Below, piece by piece: positions 35,715 through 47,428 of a stretch of 64,000 nt of DNA (position 1 is its first letter; every line of letters starts with the position of its first letter). The notes below the pieces were generated by a model that ran no database searches, was not told the DNA's origin, and saw only the letters and a list, made by a program, of their open reading frames with translations. The stretch spans positions 2,356,001-2,420,000 of the forward strand of contig JANATG010000005.1 of assembly GCA_029449235.1 (NCBI GenBank), read 5' to 3'. The translations under genes and the position numbers were made by a program. Source of the DNA: Linnemannia schmuckeri (lineage: Eukaryota; Mortierellomycota; Mortierellomycetes; Mortierellales; Mortierellaceae).

Positions 35715-37240
35715 CTACAGCCTACTACGCCACCCATCCTCCGCCTCCAAAACGACATTATGCTGTTCAAATAGATCCACAAACTGCTTCCGGGTCACCG
35801 GATCCTGCGACAGGCTACAGGTCAACCTCTCGAGCACCGGCCAATGACCCAATATCCACTGGACATCCTCCATCCGTACATCATGAAACGAGCTATCAAT
35901 CACCAGAGTCCTCAGTCGTCTCAAAGTAGAAAGATGCTGCAGTCCCGAATCCAATCGCCATCGAAGGGAACTCTGTCGCTTCATCCGACTGAAGACGTTC
36001 CATGACAAGGTCCAAGTATGGCGCAAATTGAGGTCCAAGGTCTCCAGTTTCTCCAGTCTCGAGAGATGCTCGAACGCAAGCTCGCCGTCCTCATTGGGCC
36101 TTGTCGGATCAATCATAAAGAAGACTTCCAAGTGTTTCAGCCCCAAACAAATCCACGGCTCTGGATTCGGCCGGATATCACTGACAGAAATGGAGAATGC
36201 CCTGAACACTTCCAGCAAGGGACATCCTGTCAGGACATCAAGTGTCATTCTGCTCAAAAGTCCATGGCATCCTTGCATATCGAGCGTTCTAATGTTGTCG
36301 AACAAACGCTGGTGAAGAAACCTAAAGCTCTGTGGACCAAAGCCCGTCGACTCGTGCTGAAAATGCTCCAGGGGTGGCAAGTGTTGGGTGACCAACGAAA
36401 GGCGAGCATCTGAACCACCAGATCCTGTCAATGCAAGGTCCGTAAGTTGTGTCCACGTCTGCTGCTCCAATGTCTTGGCAAATGCCTCGATCGGAAACTC
36501 TGTGTAGCGGCTAAGTATGTGCAGTTTGGTGAGGTTGGGACACATCCTGAACCACTCTATGTTACCGCCGGCAGATGTTCTTCGCGATATGTGAGCTCTC
36601 AGGTCCACTGTCAGCCGCTGGATCCGGGAAAAGGAGACAGCTGGCAGGACAGACGAGTTGGGAAATCCATGTCCACTGACAGAAATTTCCTCAAATCGGG
36701 TGCAAGCCCTCCAGAAAAAGTCCAGTGCGTCTTCCTGAAGGACTTGAAAATTATGAAAATCGAGGCGTCGAGGGTTCTTCAGGACCGTAAAGGCCGTCGT
36801 CCAAAATTCGCTGGTTGTCTTTAAACTCCCAGAATTGACATAGAGGTGTTTGATAGTCGGGTTGAGTCGGACAAGGGTCGAGTAGTTTCTATTTTGGAGA
36901 CGTATGTGTTCGAGCTGTATGTCTGCAATGTCATTCATCGGCAAGGCAGAGAGGTTGACCCGCAGTGTATTGAGGTTTGATTAACCAATGTTGTAATATG
37001 CTGAGGGAGGGGAGCCGACGTGTTCGAGGCTGCGAACCCAGGGGCATTTTTGGCAATTACTTCGATATCGTAGTAGTTGTCCAAAGTAGAAGGGCGCAGA
37101 ACGAACGCTTTCCAGAGTTGAGGGGTGAGCACGCGTAATAGTTGGCGACAGGTGTGTGTGGCTGCTGAGAGGTGCTTCCTGTCGAGATAGTGTGCGATGA
37201 GGACGAGGATCTCGTCTGGTAGGAGGGTGATGTGTGCCAT
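35715..37240 (-). pseudogene. F-box/LRR copy with a frame break after the F-box
   Basis: The ATG at 37240 begins MAHITLLPDEILVLIAHYL, a good F-box (to LLRVLTPQLWKAFVL). The frame runs PLPQHITTLV and stops near 36935. The LRR part continues in another frame from about 36985 (LNTLRVNLSALPMND) to the stop at 35715, with LVRLNPTIKHLYV, FFWRACTRFEEISV, WTQLTDLALTG and WICLGLKHLEVFF intact. Compared with the copy at 33907, the PPEYYRIVFP segment between the two parts is missing, so a deletion plus frame change is likely. An intron from GTTAAT to TTGCAG does not restore the frame. The F-box and LRR halves might still be made separately. Confidence 0.75.
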
Positions 37241-37566
37241 TGAGTAGAAGCGTTTCGACAACTGCGAAGAAAGTGCGGAATGGAAAATGAACAAAGGCCA
37301 GTCCTTTATTCCTGAGCCCAGCCAGAAATCATGCAATTGGGGCTGCAATGCCCCTCAATGGCCGAGCCGCTCTGCTATTTGTCGTTTTAGGAGAACGGTT
37401 TGGACCCTTTTTACGTCCCACGTCTTTTGTGCTCTCTACTTATACATAAAACGCCTACACTTTCTCCTTCTCTGTGGCCGTCTTCTTTCTCACGCCTCAC
37501 TTACTCGCTCCCCTCTTCTTCATCATAATCTGCTCCGACTCCCTCACTTTTTAACAATCAGTCTCA

Positions 37567-39811
37567 ATGTCAGTCTCCGAGATCCCAGAGCTAGCACATC
37601 TAATCGCTCCATACCTCGACCCGCACGACCTCACCAGCTGTGTTCGCGTCAACAAGACCTGGCATACCAGTTATATCCCTTTCCTCTGACACGCCGTTCC
37701 TCCCACCTCTTCTGATAATATCGATAAACCGAAGGGTTTGGAGTCGGCTACCTTAACCAAAGTCGCCTTACGGTCCTTCAGGTACTGGGATACCTTCCGT
37801 AGGATCGTTGTTGAGGATTATCGGTATTCTCTCCAGCAGCAGCAGCAGGGGGACGATGGTGCTGGTATAGAAGGAACAGGAGAGGAAGGAGGAGGGGAAG
37901 GGGAGGAGGAGAGGTTGCGTTGCCGACCTTGTCGAGGTATGGTCATTGGATCCGGGAACTTAGTATTGGACAAGTCAACATGTCCAAACTCCCCGCGGAA
38001 ATCGCTCAATACGAGTTCATCAACAGGAACAACAGTAACGGCATCAGTGACAGCAGCAGTGGTAGCAACACTTGGACACCCTCGTTTGCAGGCGATTCTC
38101 TCTTTGGATTTGGTTTGGGTCATCTCGGGGCGTCACCGCCTACGAGCGGGAATGTGGTGACTCAGTTGATGACAGGAGGAGGGGTCGATCGCGATATGAT
38201 GTCGCTCTTTACGGAGAGTCTCTTGGAGAATAGATTCAGTTGCCCTTCTCAAAGGAGAGCGACAAACAATGCCAATTCTACTACGTCTTCTTCTAGAGCC
38301 ACCGTCCCCGAACCGTCTGGCAAAGAGATCCTACTTCACCTCCTCAAGCGCTGCCCCGATCTACTGTCTCTGGAACTTGTCAGTTGGGACGACAGTGATA
38401 TTAAGGAAGATTGGGCGTTTTGGAGGGCGATCTCGAATGATGTTGTGCACCGCCTCCGGGATTTAAATATCAAAACCCCTATTAGGACTCACCTTTCGCG
38501 GTCGTCCCCGTATACCGTCCTGTTACTGCTTGCTCACTGTTCGTCAAAGATGCGGACTCTCAAATTGCAAATGTTTGCAAACTCTTCGCCGGTGTCGTCA
38601 CCTTTGCGCGGGGCGCGACAGAGCAAAGGTAAGAGCGTTGAAGTGCCCAAGCTCGAGCCTGAGATAGATGACTCGCCGTTGACGAGTATGGAGGAACTGA
38701 GCGTTGTGTCAGAGTTTGAAACTCCATATCCCTCGTCGTGACCTCGCTTCCTAGCACGATGTATTAATCTTAAGCATCTTGAGGTCACCAAGATTTCACC
38801 CACCTGGTACGGGGCCGTGCGCGGATGCGTGCATCTCCGAAAACTGGTGGTTCATGAAGTCGACTCTATATATGTTCAGTTTATTGCCAATGCCCTCAGG
38901 ACTAACCTCCATTACCTCGACGAGATTGAGATCCTACAGGACTATAACGACTTGGAGAAGGGAGTAGTCGCGGACATGATTTCGTCTTGCCGGAATGGCT
39001 GGAAATTGGTCGACATTCCCACTTTGGATACCGCTGCTGCCGACACCTTGGTCAAGCATTGTCCTACCTTGGAGAGACTGGACCTCAGGAGATCAGCCAG
39101 TCTGTCGAGTTTCCAGATGCGACAGATCCTGTCGACCAGTCCACGCCTTACGACCTTTGTGACCATGCACAACAACTTGGAGGACCTTTAGAGAGATTGG
39201 TTTGAGTCATCGGTGGCCAAGTTCATGGTTGAGGATTTTATTGACCTCGACTCTATCACCAACACCCTCAGGCCCTGGGCATGCGAGTCTACGCTGAAGG
39301 TTTTTGTAGCCAAAGTCGCCAAGATCCTACGATCAGATGTTACTAAGATCTTCACGGACATCCGCGCCGAGGTGGACTTCAAGAAATCCAACCAGGCCAG
39401 AGTCAGGAGCTGCAACACCGAGTATACGAGCGCCTCGCAAGATTCACACATCTGGAAGAGCTGGAACTGGGGCACGACGACCGTAACTGGGACAACGACG
39501 AGAACTATGCCGACGGCGCCGATGGGAATCTGGTGTACCACGACGAAGGTTTCCAGTACGAGTGTGTGGACTTGACGCTCAAGAACGGTCTGGGACTGTT
39601 GGAGGGGTTGAAGGAGCTAATGAGGATCAGTTTTATGCGGATGGCGACCAGAGTTGGGAAGGAAGAGATCAAATGGATGGTTGAGAGTTGGCCTAAATTG
39701 AAGTATATCGCGGGGTTGTATAGTGGTGTTACTGAGGAGGAAGAGGCTGCGGCGTGGCTGGAGAAGAAGCATCCGGATATTACTGTCGTCCATTACTCTA
39801 TTGACGGTTAA
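37567..39811 (+). pseudogene. F-box/LRR copy of a different subfamily, several stops
   Basis: It starts MSVSEIPELAHLIAPYLD with an F-box of another subfamily (CVRVNKTWHTSYIPFL). A TGA (37687-37689) stands where the F-box normally has Trp. The frame continues to about 37920, then shifts to one with YGHWIRELSIGQVNMSKL, EILLHLLKRCPDLLSLEL and MRTLKLQMF, up to a TGA at 38739-38741. The same frame reads on with RFLARCINLKHLEV, CVHLRKLVVHEVDS, LVKHCPTLERLDLR and MRQILSTSPRLTTF to a stop near 39191, and further pieces end with EIKWMVESWPKLKYIAG and a stop at 39811. A QQQQQ/Gly-Glu run at 37830-37910 is low complexity. It is oriented opposite to its neighbour at 35715 and shares a divergent promoter (TATA-like tatacataaaa near 37440). 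Confidence 0.75.
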
Positions 39812-39933
39812 AGTGTATTGTTGTACATCAACTTTTTCTTGCAGGATGTGCAATGTGATTTGAGAAGCAGCCATCTCTATTTATCTTTTCCGCTTTTTTT
39901 CTTATACCACTTTCTTCACAACACAAACTAAAC

Positions 39934-41509
39934 ATGGAGTGGAGCCACCCCCACAAGCAGACGACAGGAATCATCGACCTCCCCGAAGAACTCATTGCCA
40001 TCATCGCTTGCATGCTCTTTCGGAGAGATCTCACCCAGCTAACCAGCACCTGCCGCCATCTCTCCTAGTCTCCATCGTTCCTCGCCCTTGTCTGGAAGGA
40101 GATCAGCCTCGGTCAGACTTTCCCTACTATGACTACAACAACTTCATGGATAGAAGCTATCGTCCCCAAAAGGAGTTGCGCGTGTCTGCGGGCAGGTTGG
40201 AGCAGAACGCCAGGTTTGTGCAGTCTCTCAGCCTTTCTGGACCCTTTTGCCCAGAGTATTACCGGATTACGTTCCCACAGTTGCAGAAGATTCAACTCCA
40301 TTACGACTCGAACTATATCTTGCCTGAAGGCGAGGAGAGGAAGTCGAAGTATGCGATGGAGGTAAAGTAACATGTTAACAATGCGGAGCTGGTGTGCTTC
40401 AACCCGACTATCAAGGAGCTCAGTATGTTTATTGGGTTTTCTCGATCATCTAGTGACTTTTGGGAGGCGGTTTTTTCGACGCTGCGGGACCTGATCAAGC
40501 TTCGTTTGGAGGATGTCAATGACCTCCAGGGGAGTGATATTGTCGATTCGTTCTGGAGGGCATGTACATTGTTTGAAGAGATCTACAGCAAGGGGAGTAA
40601 TATGAGAAACTAGGAACTCTTACTGACCCTCGCTTTTCCTCAGCTGAAGAGACTTGTGTTCAGATCGACCGCTGTATTCTAAGAGAGGTTTTATCCAGCA
40701 TGGCACTTAGTGTGGTTCAGGAATTGTCCCAACTTGACAAAGTTGCACTGGGAGTTGTTCGGTGCTTCCTTCCTGGCTGAAGCGTGGGCGGAGGCTATGG
40801 AGCAGGAGACGTGACCGGATCTGGAGGATCTGTCGCTGAAGGAATTGGCCGCAGAGGACGACGAGGACCTCGCGGTTATGTTTGCTCATCTCCCACCCCT
40901 ACACTGCTTCACCTTGCAATCGCGCCAGTTTGGGCAGCACACTTTCACTCTCCTCCAGAACCGGCTCTTGGCCAATACCAAGGTCTTGGACATGTCACAG
41001 ACGTACGAGTTTTCGAGCAGGATGGCGCTGAGTGTACTAGGGCAATGTGCACAGCTGGAGGATTTTCGAGCTGCGATGATCAACGCCTAGTCTATACACC
41101 AGACTTGGGTCTGTAAAAGCCTGAAGATCTTTCATGTCTATTTTGTGACCAAGACAGAGGATTCGAACGACACGGTGTTTGATGAGCCCTCGCGGCTGAC
41201 TCACTCGAGGAATTGGATTTCAGTCAGTACTCTTCGTTTTCGGATGAAGATGGGGTGGATACCTCCATGCCAGAAGATACATATCCGCTGCAGTGGAAGT
41301 TAGGGCTGGGACTGGACCGGCTGAGGACATTGGAAAAGTTGAAGACGATTGCGTTTGAGGATGCGGCTCAGGAGGATATGGAGGTGGAGGATCTTGTGTG
41401 GATGAAAGAGAGCTTGCCGGCGTTGAAGGAACTGTATGGGACGTTTTCGGAGGATGAGACGAGGTATGAGGAGTTGGAGAAAATTATTGGCGATCATATT
41501 TATGAATGA
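39934..41509 (+). pseudogene. F-box/LRR copy with at least six stops
   Basis: The F-box frame starts at 39934 (GIIDLPEELIAIIACMLF, LTSTCRHLS) and meets TAG near 40066. Homology continues: VWKEISLGQTFPYY, RLEQNARFVQSLSLSGPF, EYYRITFPQLQKIQL, LVCFNPTIKELSMFIG, SFWRACTLFEEIY, RNCPNLTKLHWELF and DLEDLSLKELAAED. Stops interrupt at about 40368, 40611, 40679, 40812 (TGA for Trp) and 41088 (TAG where the intact copy at 41733 has Gln in INAQEI). A terminal block (LEKLKTIAFEDAAQED, WMKESLPALKELYG) ends at 41509. Closest intact relative in the window is the gene at 41733. Mostly substitutions rather than indels suggest slow decay. Confidence 0.85.
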
Positions 41510-41732
41510 CAATAAGGAATGTAAACGTTGATAAAAATATATATGTATTTTTTGAGTATTAATGCTAGGAGTATTTTCAGTAACAACCATTTAGTAGTGA
41601 TGAAAAGCTCCATAATTATTCAGAATTTTGCACACATTCCATCGTTGTATGCTTTTTGAGTAAAGTGAACAAAGGAAGGAACAAGAAGGAAAAAAAAAAA
41701 AAAGCAAGCTGCTGCCTCACTTTTTCCTATCT

Positions 41733-43325
41733 TTAATAAATTTCGGTTCGGTGGCGCCCAATATCAAAATACAGAACGCCTCGTCGTCCAAGAATACCAG
41801 CCAACTTCTCCTGCCGATCAGTATCCAAAGAAAATCTCCCCTCCACCTCCTCCAATGCTGGCAAGTTCTCAGCAGTCCACTCCACATCCTCGTCTGTCAC
41901 CAACTCCTGGATAGTACCCAAAAGCGAGACAGTCCTGAGCTTCGTCAGCGTCGACAATCGACCTAGTCCATGCTCCAAATTCCAGGGCAAGTGATACGTG
42001 CTCTCTGGCACAATATCAGACAATTTCCAAACGTCTAGTACATCCGTACCAAGGTCCAGACTCTCTAGTTTGGACAATTTCGAGAGAGCCTCAAACGCCT
42101 TCCTGCTCGACGCCTCCGTGTCAACGGCGATTATCGTCGCCAGTCGCTTCAGTCCTAGGCAAACCCAAGGTCGCTGCTCGATGTCAATCTCCTGAGCGTT
42201 GATGATCACTCCGTTGAAATCCTCCAAATGAACACATTCCTGCAGTACTTCCAACGCCATCCTGCTGGTGAAAGAGAGTATTCCGGTCAAATCCAAAACC
42301 TTGATGGTGTCGAACAGTCGCGCACGAAGGATAGCGAAAGTCAAATGCCCAAATCCGGATGATCGTAGTCGAAAACAACACAGAGCCGGTAGATGAGCCA
42401 ACGTCGCCGCAAGAGCATCATCCCGTTGATTCAAGTTGTCCAGTGACAAATCTTCCAACCTTTGCCACGTTCCTTGCTCCAAAGCCTCCGCAAACTTGTT
42501 GGACGGGAATCTGTACGAATCAAACGTCCAATGCAACTTTGTCAAGTAGGGACACTGCTGGAACCAGGCAAGCTGCTCTTCAGTGCAGAAGCCCATCTGA
42601 AACTTGGCCGGAGATTGGAGTGATATTCGTCGAAGCCGAGGGAACGAGAGTTGTGACAAGAGGCTTGTGAAGTCCATGTTGTTGGCCCAGCAGTAAATCT
42701 CTTCAAATAAGTTGCATGCTTTCCAGAACGAATTGAGAGTCTCACCCTCGATTCGATTCAAGCCCGCGACGTAGAGTCGAGTTGGGTGATTGAGTGTCGT
42801 CGAGATAGCGTCCCAAAAGTCAGCAGTGGGTTGAGGCTCGCATGTCTGTATTCTGATTTCCTTAATAGTCGGGTTCAGTCGTATGAGCTCTGCTCTACGG
42901 CGATGCTGCTCTGCTCGCATTGACATGTCGAGCGCGTGGTTAAACGTCGCCTGGGTGTCATCGCAAGGTGTGTGGAAGCTGGTGTCCAGGTACAATCCAA
43001 GTGTATGGAGCTGTGGGAACACGATAGCGTAGTACTTTGGGTGAAAAGGACCGTGGAAACTGAGGTGTTGAACAAAGGGTGCGTGTTCTTCCAGTCTAGT
43101 ATTCGTGATGATGGGTCTGTCAGGCGGGATGTCGACCCTCTTGCCATGGAGAGAGAAGTCGAAGTGAGGAAAGTTTGATTGAATGTAAACTTTCTTCCAA
43201 AGTTGGGCGATGAGAGAATGGTAGAGCATGCGACAAGTTCTTGCAAGCCGGAGGCGATCTCTCCTGTCGAGATAGTCTGCGACCAAAGAGATGATCTCCT
43301 GCGGAAGAGTGGTGATTCCTGTCAT
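41733..43325 (-). CDS. F-box/LRR protein, intact, 530 aa
   Basis: Single exon from the ATG at 43325 (MTGITTLPQEIISLVADYLD). F-box residues 1-45 end in LYHSLIAQLWKKV. Then come FVQHLSFHGPFHPKYYAIVF, LIRLNPTIKEIRIQ, ADFWDAISTTLNHPTRLYVA, SFWKACNLFEEIYCW, QQCPYLTKLHWTF, WQRLEDLSLDNLNQRDDALA, VIINAQEIDIEQRPWVCLGL and a final VEWTAENLPALEEVEG. This is the best template for the broken copies at 39934, 43490, 49063 and 50680. It is inferred to be an SCF substrate receptor; partner unknown. The frame is open over its whole length while all near relatives are broken, which suggests it is kept by selection. Confidence 0.9.
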   Translation of the reverse strand: MTGITTLPQEIISLVADYLDRRDRLRLARTCRMLYHSLIAQLWKKVYIQSNFPHFDFSLHGKRVDIPPDRPIITNTRLEEHAPFVQHLSFHGPFHPKYYAIVFPQLHTLGLYLDTSFHTPCDDTQATFNHALDMSMRAEQHRRRAELIRLNPTIKEIRIQTCEPQPTADFWDAISTTLNHPTRLYVAGLNRIEGETLNSFWKACNLFEEIYCWANNMDFTSLLSQLSFPRLRRISLQSPAKFQMGFCTEEQLAWFQQCPYLTKLHWTFDSYRFPSNKFAEALEQGTWQRLEDLSLDNLNQRDDALAATLAHLPALCCFRLRSSGFGHLTFAILRARLFDTIKVLDLTGILSFTSRMALEVLQECVHLEDFNGVIINAQEIDIEQRPWVCLGLKRLATIIAVDTEASSRKAFEALSKLSKLESLDLGTDVLDVWKLSDIVPESTYHLPWNLEHGLGRLSTLTKLRTVSLLGTIQELVTDEDVEWTAENLPALEEVEGRFSLDTDRQEKLAGILGRRGVLYFDIGRHRTEIY

Positions 43326-43489
43326 GCTTGTTCCCTGTTGTTCCGTGTTGTGTCTTGTGGGATCGAAAAGAATAAGAAAAAGAGAATACAGTAGCGTTTC
43401 AAAGGACTATTTAGATATTTCAATCTTTGAGCCCATTTGGTGGCTTCCAAATACCCAGATAATTTTTTATGTTTAACTTTAACCAGCTA

Positions 43490-44963
43490 TAACGTTGTCT
43501 TTCGCAAAGTCGACTCTCTAACTTCCTCAAGCGCCGGCCAATTGTCGTACATCCATTCGAGATCCTCCTTTGTAATTTCCTGATCGTCGCCTTCAAACAT
43601 CACACTTTGAGTTCCTTCAATGTCGCCAAATGTCTCAGTCCGTGATCCATGCTTCATCTCAAAGAGTGGGCACCAGAAGAGATAGCCTCATTGCGGATGA
43701 AATATGGGGTGAGCAGCTGATCCTGACCGAAATCCCGACTAAAATCCAGATACTCCAACTTCGTCAGTCACGAGAGGCCCTCAAAGGCAGACTTGTTCGA
43801 AGCAATCGATGTGGATACGAATATTGTCACCAGCCGTTTCAGTCCAAGACATGCTCATGGCTGTGACTTGATGTCCATCCTCAGCTTTAATGAAGGACGT
43901 CCTGAGCTCTTCCAGATAGACACACGACTCTAGCACGTTCACAGCCATCGCGCTGGAAAATACAAACGCCCGAATCACATCCAACACCTTGATGTTCGCG
44001 AACAATCGCACGCGAAGGGCACTGAACACCGACCAACCGAAGCGTTCTGTCTCTAGACGAAAACGACGTAATGGTAGCAGCTGAGCGACAATACGAGCCA
44101 GATTTGATTTCCTGCTGAATTCGCCCACCGAGGGATCCTCCAGACACGGCCACGCCCCCTGTTTCAGGACCTCCAAGAACCCAGCCATCGGGAAGTTGTA
44201 CGGAACAAATTTCCAATGCAATTGAGTCAAGCTGGGGCACCGTCTAATCCAAGCAAACTGCCGAAGTGTGTTGAAGCTCTCGCAATACCTTTCGAACGAG
44301 ATCCGTTGGAATCGAGGAAAAGTGAGGTATGGAAAGAGAGTGGAGCTGCCCAATAGTGAAGCGTTGAGAACGACTTCCTCAAATAGGCTGCATGCTCTCC
44401 AGAATGCGTCTAGGGTGTCGCCCTGGATACGGTCCAAACCAGTCATCTGGAGCTGAGTCGGGTTGGTGAATGTTGTCGAGATGGCGTCCCAAAAGTTGGT
44501 AGGGAATTTGGGTGCTGTATCATCAATGTGCACCTGGAGATCCTTAATGGTCGTATCAGATTAGCGTCATTGGAATGACCCTTTACTCTTATGATATCGT
44601 CGAGTCCTACGTTCCGAAAGGCCATTTTTGTGATGGTAGACGCATGGTAGGTGTTGTGGTAAAGTACCAAATGGGTGTAAAGCCGGGGAAAGACGATGTG
44701 GTAGAGATCTGGCTGGAGAAGACTGTGGATACTAAGAAGTCGGATGAAGGGCGCATGTGGTCCCAATCATTTGCTGGTGATGCATTGTTTCTTTGGAGAC
44801 GTGCTGAGCCGGTGAGAAAGATCCGACTTTAAGTAGACCTCCTTCCAGAGTTGAGGGATGAGAAACTGGTAGATGTTGCGGCAGGTGGTGGCGAGTTAAT
44901 GACGATTTGGTAGACTGTGATCATCGTAAACAGCTCCTGGGGTAAGTCGCCTATTCTTGTCAT
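43490..44963 (-). pseudogene. F-box/LRR copy, frameshifted, Trp-to-stop
   Basis: It starts MTRIGDLPQELFTMI at 44963 and soon leaves frame; LIPQLWKEVYLKSD follows in another frame. Further pieces are FIRLLSIHSLLQPDLYHIVF (44766-44443), then a long one at 44533-43781 with NFWDAISTTFTNPTQLQMTG, FWRACSLFEEVV, RRCPSLTQLHWKF, CLEDPSVGEFSRKSN and LESCVYLEELRTSFIKAED. Beyond a slip, QP-stop-ACLGLKRL appears, with TGA at 43855-43857 where the copy at 41733 has Trp in PWVCLGL. Another TGA (43768-43770) stands where relatives have a Lys or Arg codon. The 3' part fades out near 43490. It is divergent from the zinc-finger-like gene at 45297, 333 bp away. Confidence 0.85.
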
Positions 44964-45296
44964 TTTAATCAAGTCGTTGTCTGTTGGCTTGCTTGTGTCG
45001 CGAGAGAGCTGAGAGTGTTTAAAGACGAAGGAACGAACTCCGCATTTTTTCCATGTCGAGCCCCTTTTAGTGGCAAACTCACGGGATGAAGGAACGCAGA
45101 ACGCGATATTAGACATTCCTGTTCTCTCTCTCTCTCACTCTGTCACTCTTCTCCTTTGACAAAGGTTGTTTTCTTTACGGGAACCACAGCTTGTTCTTCT
45201 TCCTTTTCTTCTTCTTCGGTCTCTCGCTCTCGTTACCTACTGCCTTTTCTCTCTTTCGTCCCCCTTTATTTTTCTCGTTTATTTCACACACGCTCT

Positions 45297-46130
45297 ATGA
45301 AACGAACTATAGAACAACCCTCAGCCCATGCGCCTCCCACAAAAAAAAGCCCCTACTTCATCCCCAGGGCCGGTAACCCACCCTCGCCACCTCCGGGCGT
45401 GACAGCAGAGATGTGCAGCTTTGACATCTGCAGCAAACGACTCACCGAGCACGATGCAAAGAAACTGGCCGATCACGATCGGTCATTCCACAGGAGACAT
45501 GCTGTCCATGTCACTCTCTCTTCCCGAGGAGCAGGAGGAACATCAGTGCAGCAACAGACGATAGAGAGACACGCTTCGGGGTACTACTTCTGCCCTCATC
45601 GACCTTGTGCTGTTCAGACCAACAACAACAGTAACAGCGGTAGTAGCAGTAATAACAGCAGCAGCAACAACGGGCCCTTCAGGTGTTACAACAAAGACAG
45701 CTTTATCACGCACTGTCGCAGGGCTCACGGACTCGAGGTGCAAAAGCAATACACTCCTCTTGCTGCCGATCCACCCTTCTTGTCATACACGTCGTTGACG
45801 TCGTCATCCTCGTCCTCCGCGGCCGCCGTCGCTGCTGCTGTTGCAGCTGCTGGTTCCAATCGATTCAACCCATTGTCCCTTGAAGAAGGAGGAGGGATCG
45901 ATCCTTTACTCCCCACTGGCTCGACGACAGATAACCTGCTTCTGCAGTTGTTGCTAGCCATGGACGACATCAAGACCGCGATCAACAACCAATCAAAGAC
46001 CATCACCAAGGCGATCAACAAGCAATCTGCGGCCATCACGGCGGCAATCAATGAGCAGACAGAAGTTCTCAGGGAGCACACGGCGGCGATTAACAATCAT
46101 ACTGCAGCGATCAACGATCAATATGAGTAG
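45297..46130 (+). CDS. Zinc-finger-like protein with heptad C-terminus, 277 aa
   Basis: I start at the ATG (MKRTIEQPSAHAPPTKK) because the same start is conserved in the broken copy at 47429; the open frame upstream is CT-rich leader. After YFIPRAGNPPSPPPGV comes a first C2H2-like unit, CSFDICSKRL with downstream DHDRSFH, then YFCPHRPCAV and FRCYNKDSFITHCRRAHG, a second Cys/His unit. A Ser/Asn-rich linker and an Ala-run follow. The C-terminus repeats AI-N-(K/E)-Q-(S/T) heptads (TKAINKQSAAITAAINEQ), a likely coiled coil. It may bind nucleic acid or protein. The TAG stop may be early: GTAGAGGCATCAG and the downstream bases still resemble the second copy. Confidence in the gene is good, in its function low. 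Confidence 0.7.
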   Translation: MKRTIEQPSAHAPPTKKSPYFIPRAGNPPSPPPGVTAEMCSFDICSKRLTEHDAKKLADHDRSFHRRHAVHVTLSSRGAGGTSVQQQTIERHASGYYFCPHRPCAVQTNNNSNSGSSSNNSSSNNGPFRCYNKDSFITHCRRAHGLEVQKQYTPLAADPPFLSYTSLTSSSSSSAAAVAAAVAAAGSNRFNPLSLEEGGGIDPLLPTGSTTDNLLLQLLLAMDDIKTAINNQSKTITKAINKQSAAITAAINEQTEVLREHTAAINNHTAAINDQYE

Positions 46131-46784
46131 AGGCATCAGCTACAACTACAACAGTCATCAACAGGAGCAACACGAACGACAGGACGCTACCAGTTATTGG
46201 GATCAAATACCAAAGCAGCAGGAAAACATAGTCAACGTCGCCTGGCCGCTCAGTCTGGTGAGTGTTGGCATGCTCCACTCGTTCTTGTTTTTTTGAACTC
46301 TTCTTGTGCGTTTAATTCGATTCGTAATTAATATGATATGCTAATATGCGCGTTTTACACGCATACACATCATGTAATTTAGCAGACCCAATCTCATAAG
46401 AGCAACGGAAGAAGACTTTCAGAGCGCGCTTTTTTATTCTCTCAGACGCGACAGCAACATCTGCTTCGTTGTCCTCTTCCGCCAAAGACTCTGCCGCTGA
46501 CAACGACAGCAACACAACGAATTAGGCCACTGAGCGCAAATGTCGGAATCACGAACGAATACGAATTTTGTTACTCCACTTTTTTTTCGTGATTGTGTTT
46601 ATCCTTCTGCTCATACTTAATTACATTCTCTTCTCCTCTTGCTACATTCTTCCCTTCTCTTTTCTCACCTCGTTAATCTCTTCGCTACCTTATTCTACCG
46701 TTTTCTTTCTTCTCCTCATCTCATCATGTACTCTACCGTACGTGTTTGGCAAAGTAAAAAAACGACAATATTAGACGAAACACT
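46131..46784. other. Spacer, partly duplicated at 48490-48960
   Basis: The 3' flank of the zinc-finger-like gene. It includes ggcaaagtaaaaaaacgaca (46749-46768), found again at 48881 as ggcaaagtaaaaaacgcgac, and a CT-rich block at 46600-46720. No gene is seen. Confidence 0.5.
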
Positions 46785-47018
46785 TCAGCACTCGAATTTT
46801 CTATTTGAAGGAAGGTTCGCCTTACTATGCGAAAGTTCTAATGTCCAAGAAAACACCGAACAGCAGTGGTTCAGCTTCAAGCTCTCAACGATCGTCTGAT
46901 CGAAATCCGACATGTCCAGCCCTCGAGCCTCCTTAAGCGCCTGCAAGTTGTTAGTCATCCATTCTACCTCCTCCCCCTCTTTCGTCTGTTCCTGCGTGAG
47001 ATCGGTGAATCCTGTCAT
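46785..47018 (-). pseudogene. Mini F-box/LRR remnant: both ends kept, middle deleted
   Basis: One short open frame begins MTGFTDLTQE, the F-box gene start (MTGITTLPQE at 43325), and passes after a few residues into EEVEWMTNNLQALKEARG, which is the extreme C-terminal block (VEWTAENLPALEEVEG). About 450 codons in between are gone while the frame stays open. It is most simply an internal deletion of a full copy. It stands divergent to the broken zinc-finger-like copy at 47429, mirroring the pair at 43490/45297. Confidence 0.8.
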
Positions 47019-47428
47019 GCCCGTCGTTTGTTTGTTTAGTTGTGCTATGTTGCGTCGGAGAATCAAAAAGGAGAAAAAGAATGAAAAAGAAAGGGGAGCA
47101 TCAAAATCTATTTTTTGGTAGGAAATTCTAAAACAGAGAGATGTGCTCTTCGAGTCGTCGTTTTAGAGGCCAAAGCGAGCCAGGGACGTCGAAATAGGGA
47201 CGAAACCGCGTCAAGTTCAAAACGGACGCCAACTTTTTTTTTACTTTCTTGTTCACAAACTGTTTGCCTCCTCTTTTGACAACCAATGCTTTCTTCGCAA
47301 GACACACCCTCTTTTTCTTCTTTTTCTTCTTCTTCTTTCTCTTTTGCTCTCTCATTGCTTGTCCCTTCTTTTCCCCTTTTTCTCCTACGCGTCTTCTTTC
47401 CCCTCCTCTTCTTCGTCTCGCACACACC

